A stretch of 64,000 nt of DNA from Paenibacillus glycinis. GTDB lineage: Bacteria > Bacillota > Bacilli > Paenibacillales > Paenibacillaceae. Positions within the stretch are counted from its first letter, which is position 1; each line of letters opens with the position of its first letter. This document shows positions 63,394-64,000 of this stretch, one piece after another. Position numbers and translations under genes: made by a program. A model generated the notes under the pieces. That model saw nothing but the letters and a program-made list of their open reading frames with translations, was not told where the DNA came from and did not search any database. The stretch lies in assembly GCF_009909185.1 (NCBI RefSeq), contig NZ_JAAAMV010000003.1:248001-312000 (forward strand). The letters are read 5' to 3'.

Positions 63394-63425
63394 TTCTTAC
63401 GCGAAAACGCTCGTATGTCGCTGTC

Positions 63426-64000
63426 TTATTTGCTCAGCGCTTCGGTCAGCACCGGAACGATTTGCGATTTGCGGCTTACGACGCCTTTGAGCACCGCTCT
63501 GTTGGCGTCCAGCTTCACGCTGTACGCTTCTTCGACCGCGCTGGCTTTGGCGCCGAGCGCCAGGGCGACGGAATCGTTGTTCAGGATGTCCGTCACGACG
63601 AAGACGAACAGGTCAAGCCCTTTGTCCGCGATGATTTTGTTAAGCGCGTCTTCGACTTCCGCTTGGCGCGAAAGCACGTCGTTCACGTCGACCGCGTTCA
63701 CTTGCGCGATTTCGACTTTGCTGCCGCCCATCGAGAATTCTTTCGAGTCCAGGGAGATCAGCTGCGCGATCGTTTTCTGGCTCAGGTCCGCGCCGGCTTT
63801 GAGCATGTCCAAGCCGTATGTATCCGCGTCCACGCCCGCGATAGCCGCAAGCTCGCGCGCTGCCGCGACGTCTTCCGGCGTGCAGGTCGGCGATTTGAAC
63901 AGAAGCGAATCGGAGATGATGGCGGAGAGCATCAAGCCCGCGATGCCGCTTTCGATCGCGATGCCGTTTTCTTTGTACAGTTTGTTCAGGATCGTCGCCG
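63426..64000 (-). CDS. ppaC: Manganese-dependent inorganic pyrophosphatase, 5' part outside the window
   Basis: The last ~190 residues of a family II pyrophosphatase, reading off the right edge. Visible parts are the end of the DHH domain ([20 protein letters not shown] then [19 protein letters not shown]) and the DHHA2 domain, with the substrate-binding pattern [10 protein letters not shown] near the C-terminus (Arg-Lys of the RKKQ-type motif, here SRKSQ). The enzyme hydrolyses pyrophosphate in the cytoplasm. A terminator follows. Confidence 0.93.
   Translation of the reverse strand, partial: ATILNKLYKENGIAIESGIAGLMLSAIISDSLLFKSPTCTPEDVAAARELAAIAGVDADTYGLDMLKAGADLSQKTIAQLISLDSKEFSMGGSKVEIAQVNAVDVNDVLSRQAEVEDALNKIIADKGLDLFVFVVTDILNNDSVALALGAKASAVEEAYSVKLDANRAVLKGVVSRKSQIVPVLTEALSK

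Overview
The window looks like chromosomal DNA of an endospore-forming, high-GC member of the Paenibacillaceae (Paenibacillus/Cohnella-like). The evidence is a complete gerA-type spore germinant receptor operon with a near-consensus sigma-G promoter, a bacilliredoxin, an SLH-anchored surface enzyme, YesM/YesN-type two-component regulation beside a sugar ABC transporter, several ECF sigma factors, Gram-positive lipoproteins, strong GGAGG-type ribosome binding sites and many intrinsic terminators. Most of the window is GC-rich. Two short AT-rich stretches (1-860 and about 48870-49490) stand out. I see no rRNA, tRNA, CRISPR array or transposase. The species assignment is inference.

Layout. 1-12.6 kb is mostly housekeeping: a cupin protein cut by the window edge, KDPG aldolase (eda), mutY with an upstream AraC regulator, a lipoprotein cytochrome c, acpS, a bacilliredoxin-nadE pair, two small proteins (one 42 aa, one DUF3905-like), a PAS sensor kinase, a YtfP-like flavoprotein and a PAS-XRE fusion regulator. 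12.8-19.2 kb holds a chemoreceptor and a complete xylose module: xylA-xylB with an operator, a cre-like site and a promoter, divergent from the ROK repressor xylR. 19.2-26.1 kb holds the germinant receptor operon, then two tandem secreted asparaginases, the second carrying three SLH domains. 26.2-29.7 kb is the most unusual locus: an ECF sigma factor overlaps a gene for a membrane-tethered solute-binding protein with a short cytoplasmic tail, which overlaps a gene for a solute-binding lipoprotein. No transporter permease is present.

30-36.9 kb carries a peroxiredoxin with a MarR regulator and a candidate operator, a GIY-YIG-like/DUF2087 pair, a decayed effector-binding/pentapeptide gene (in-frame stop plus frameshift), a double VOC protein and an Fsr-type efflux pump. 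37.2-46.2 kb has a lone efflux-adaptor lipoprotein, a GH2 beta-galactosidase, and a MacAB-like operon whose two extracytoplasmic components carry long Gly/Gln/Ala-rich tracts. 46.3-49.5 kb has a PhyH dioxygenase divergent from an AraC regulator, an ECF sigma factor with a hydrophobic tail, and an AT-rich islet. 49.7-60.7 kb is a glycan-uptake region: YesM/YesN, a phosphotransferase, a CUT1 ABC transporter and a surface DUF6259-like protein with an F5/8C domain. 60.9-64 kb has an aldo-keto reductase, an oxidoreductase and MerR regulator with matching palindromes, and the 3' part of ppaC.

Functionally, carbohydrate sensing and uptake dominate (xyl, GH2, CUT1 ABC with YesMN, the ECF/solute-binding locus), alongside surface nitrogen scavenging (asparaginases), redox protection (bacilliredoxin, peroxiredoxin, MutY) and sporulation functions. 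All calls come from reading the sequence. No database search was run.
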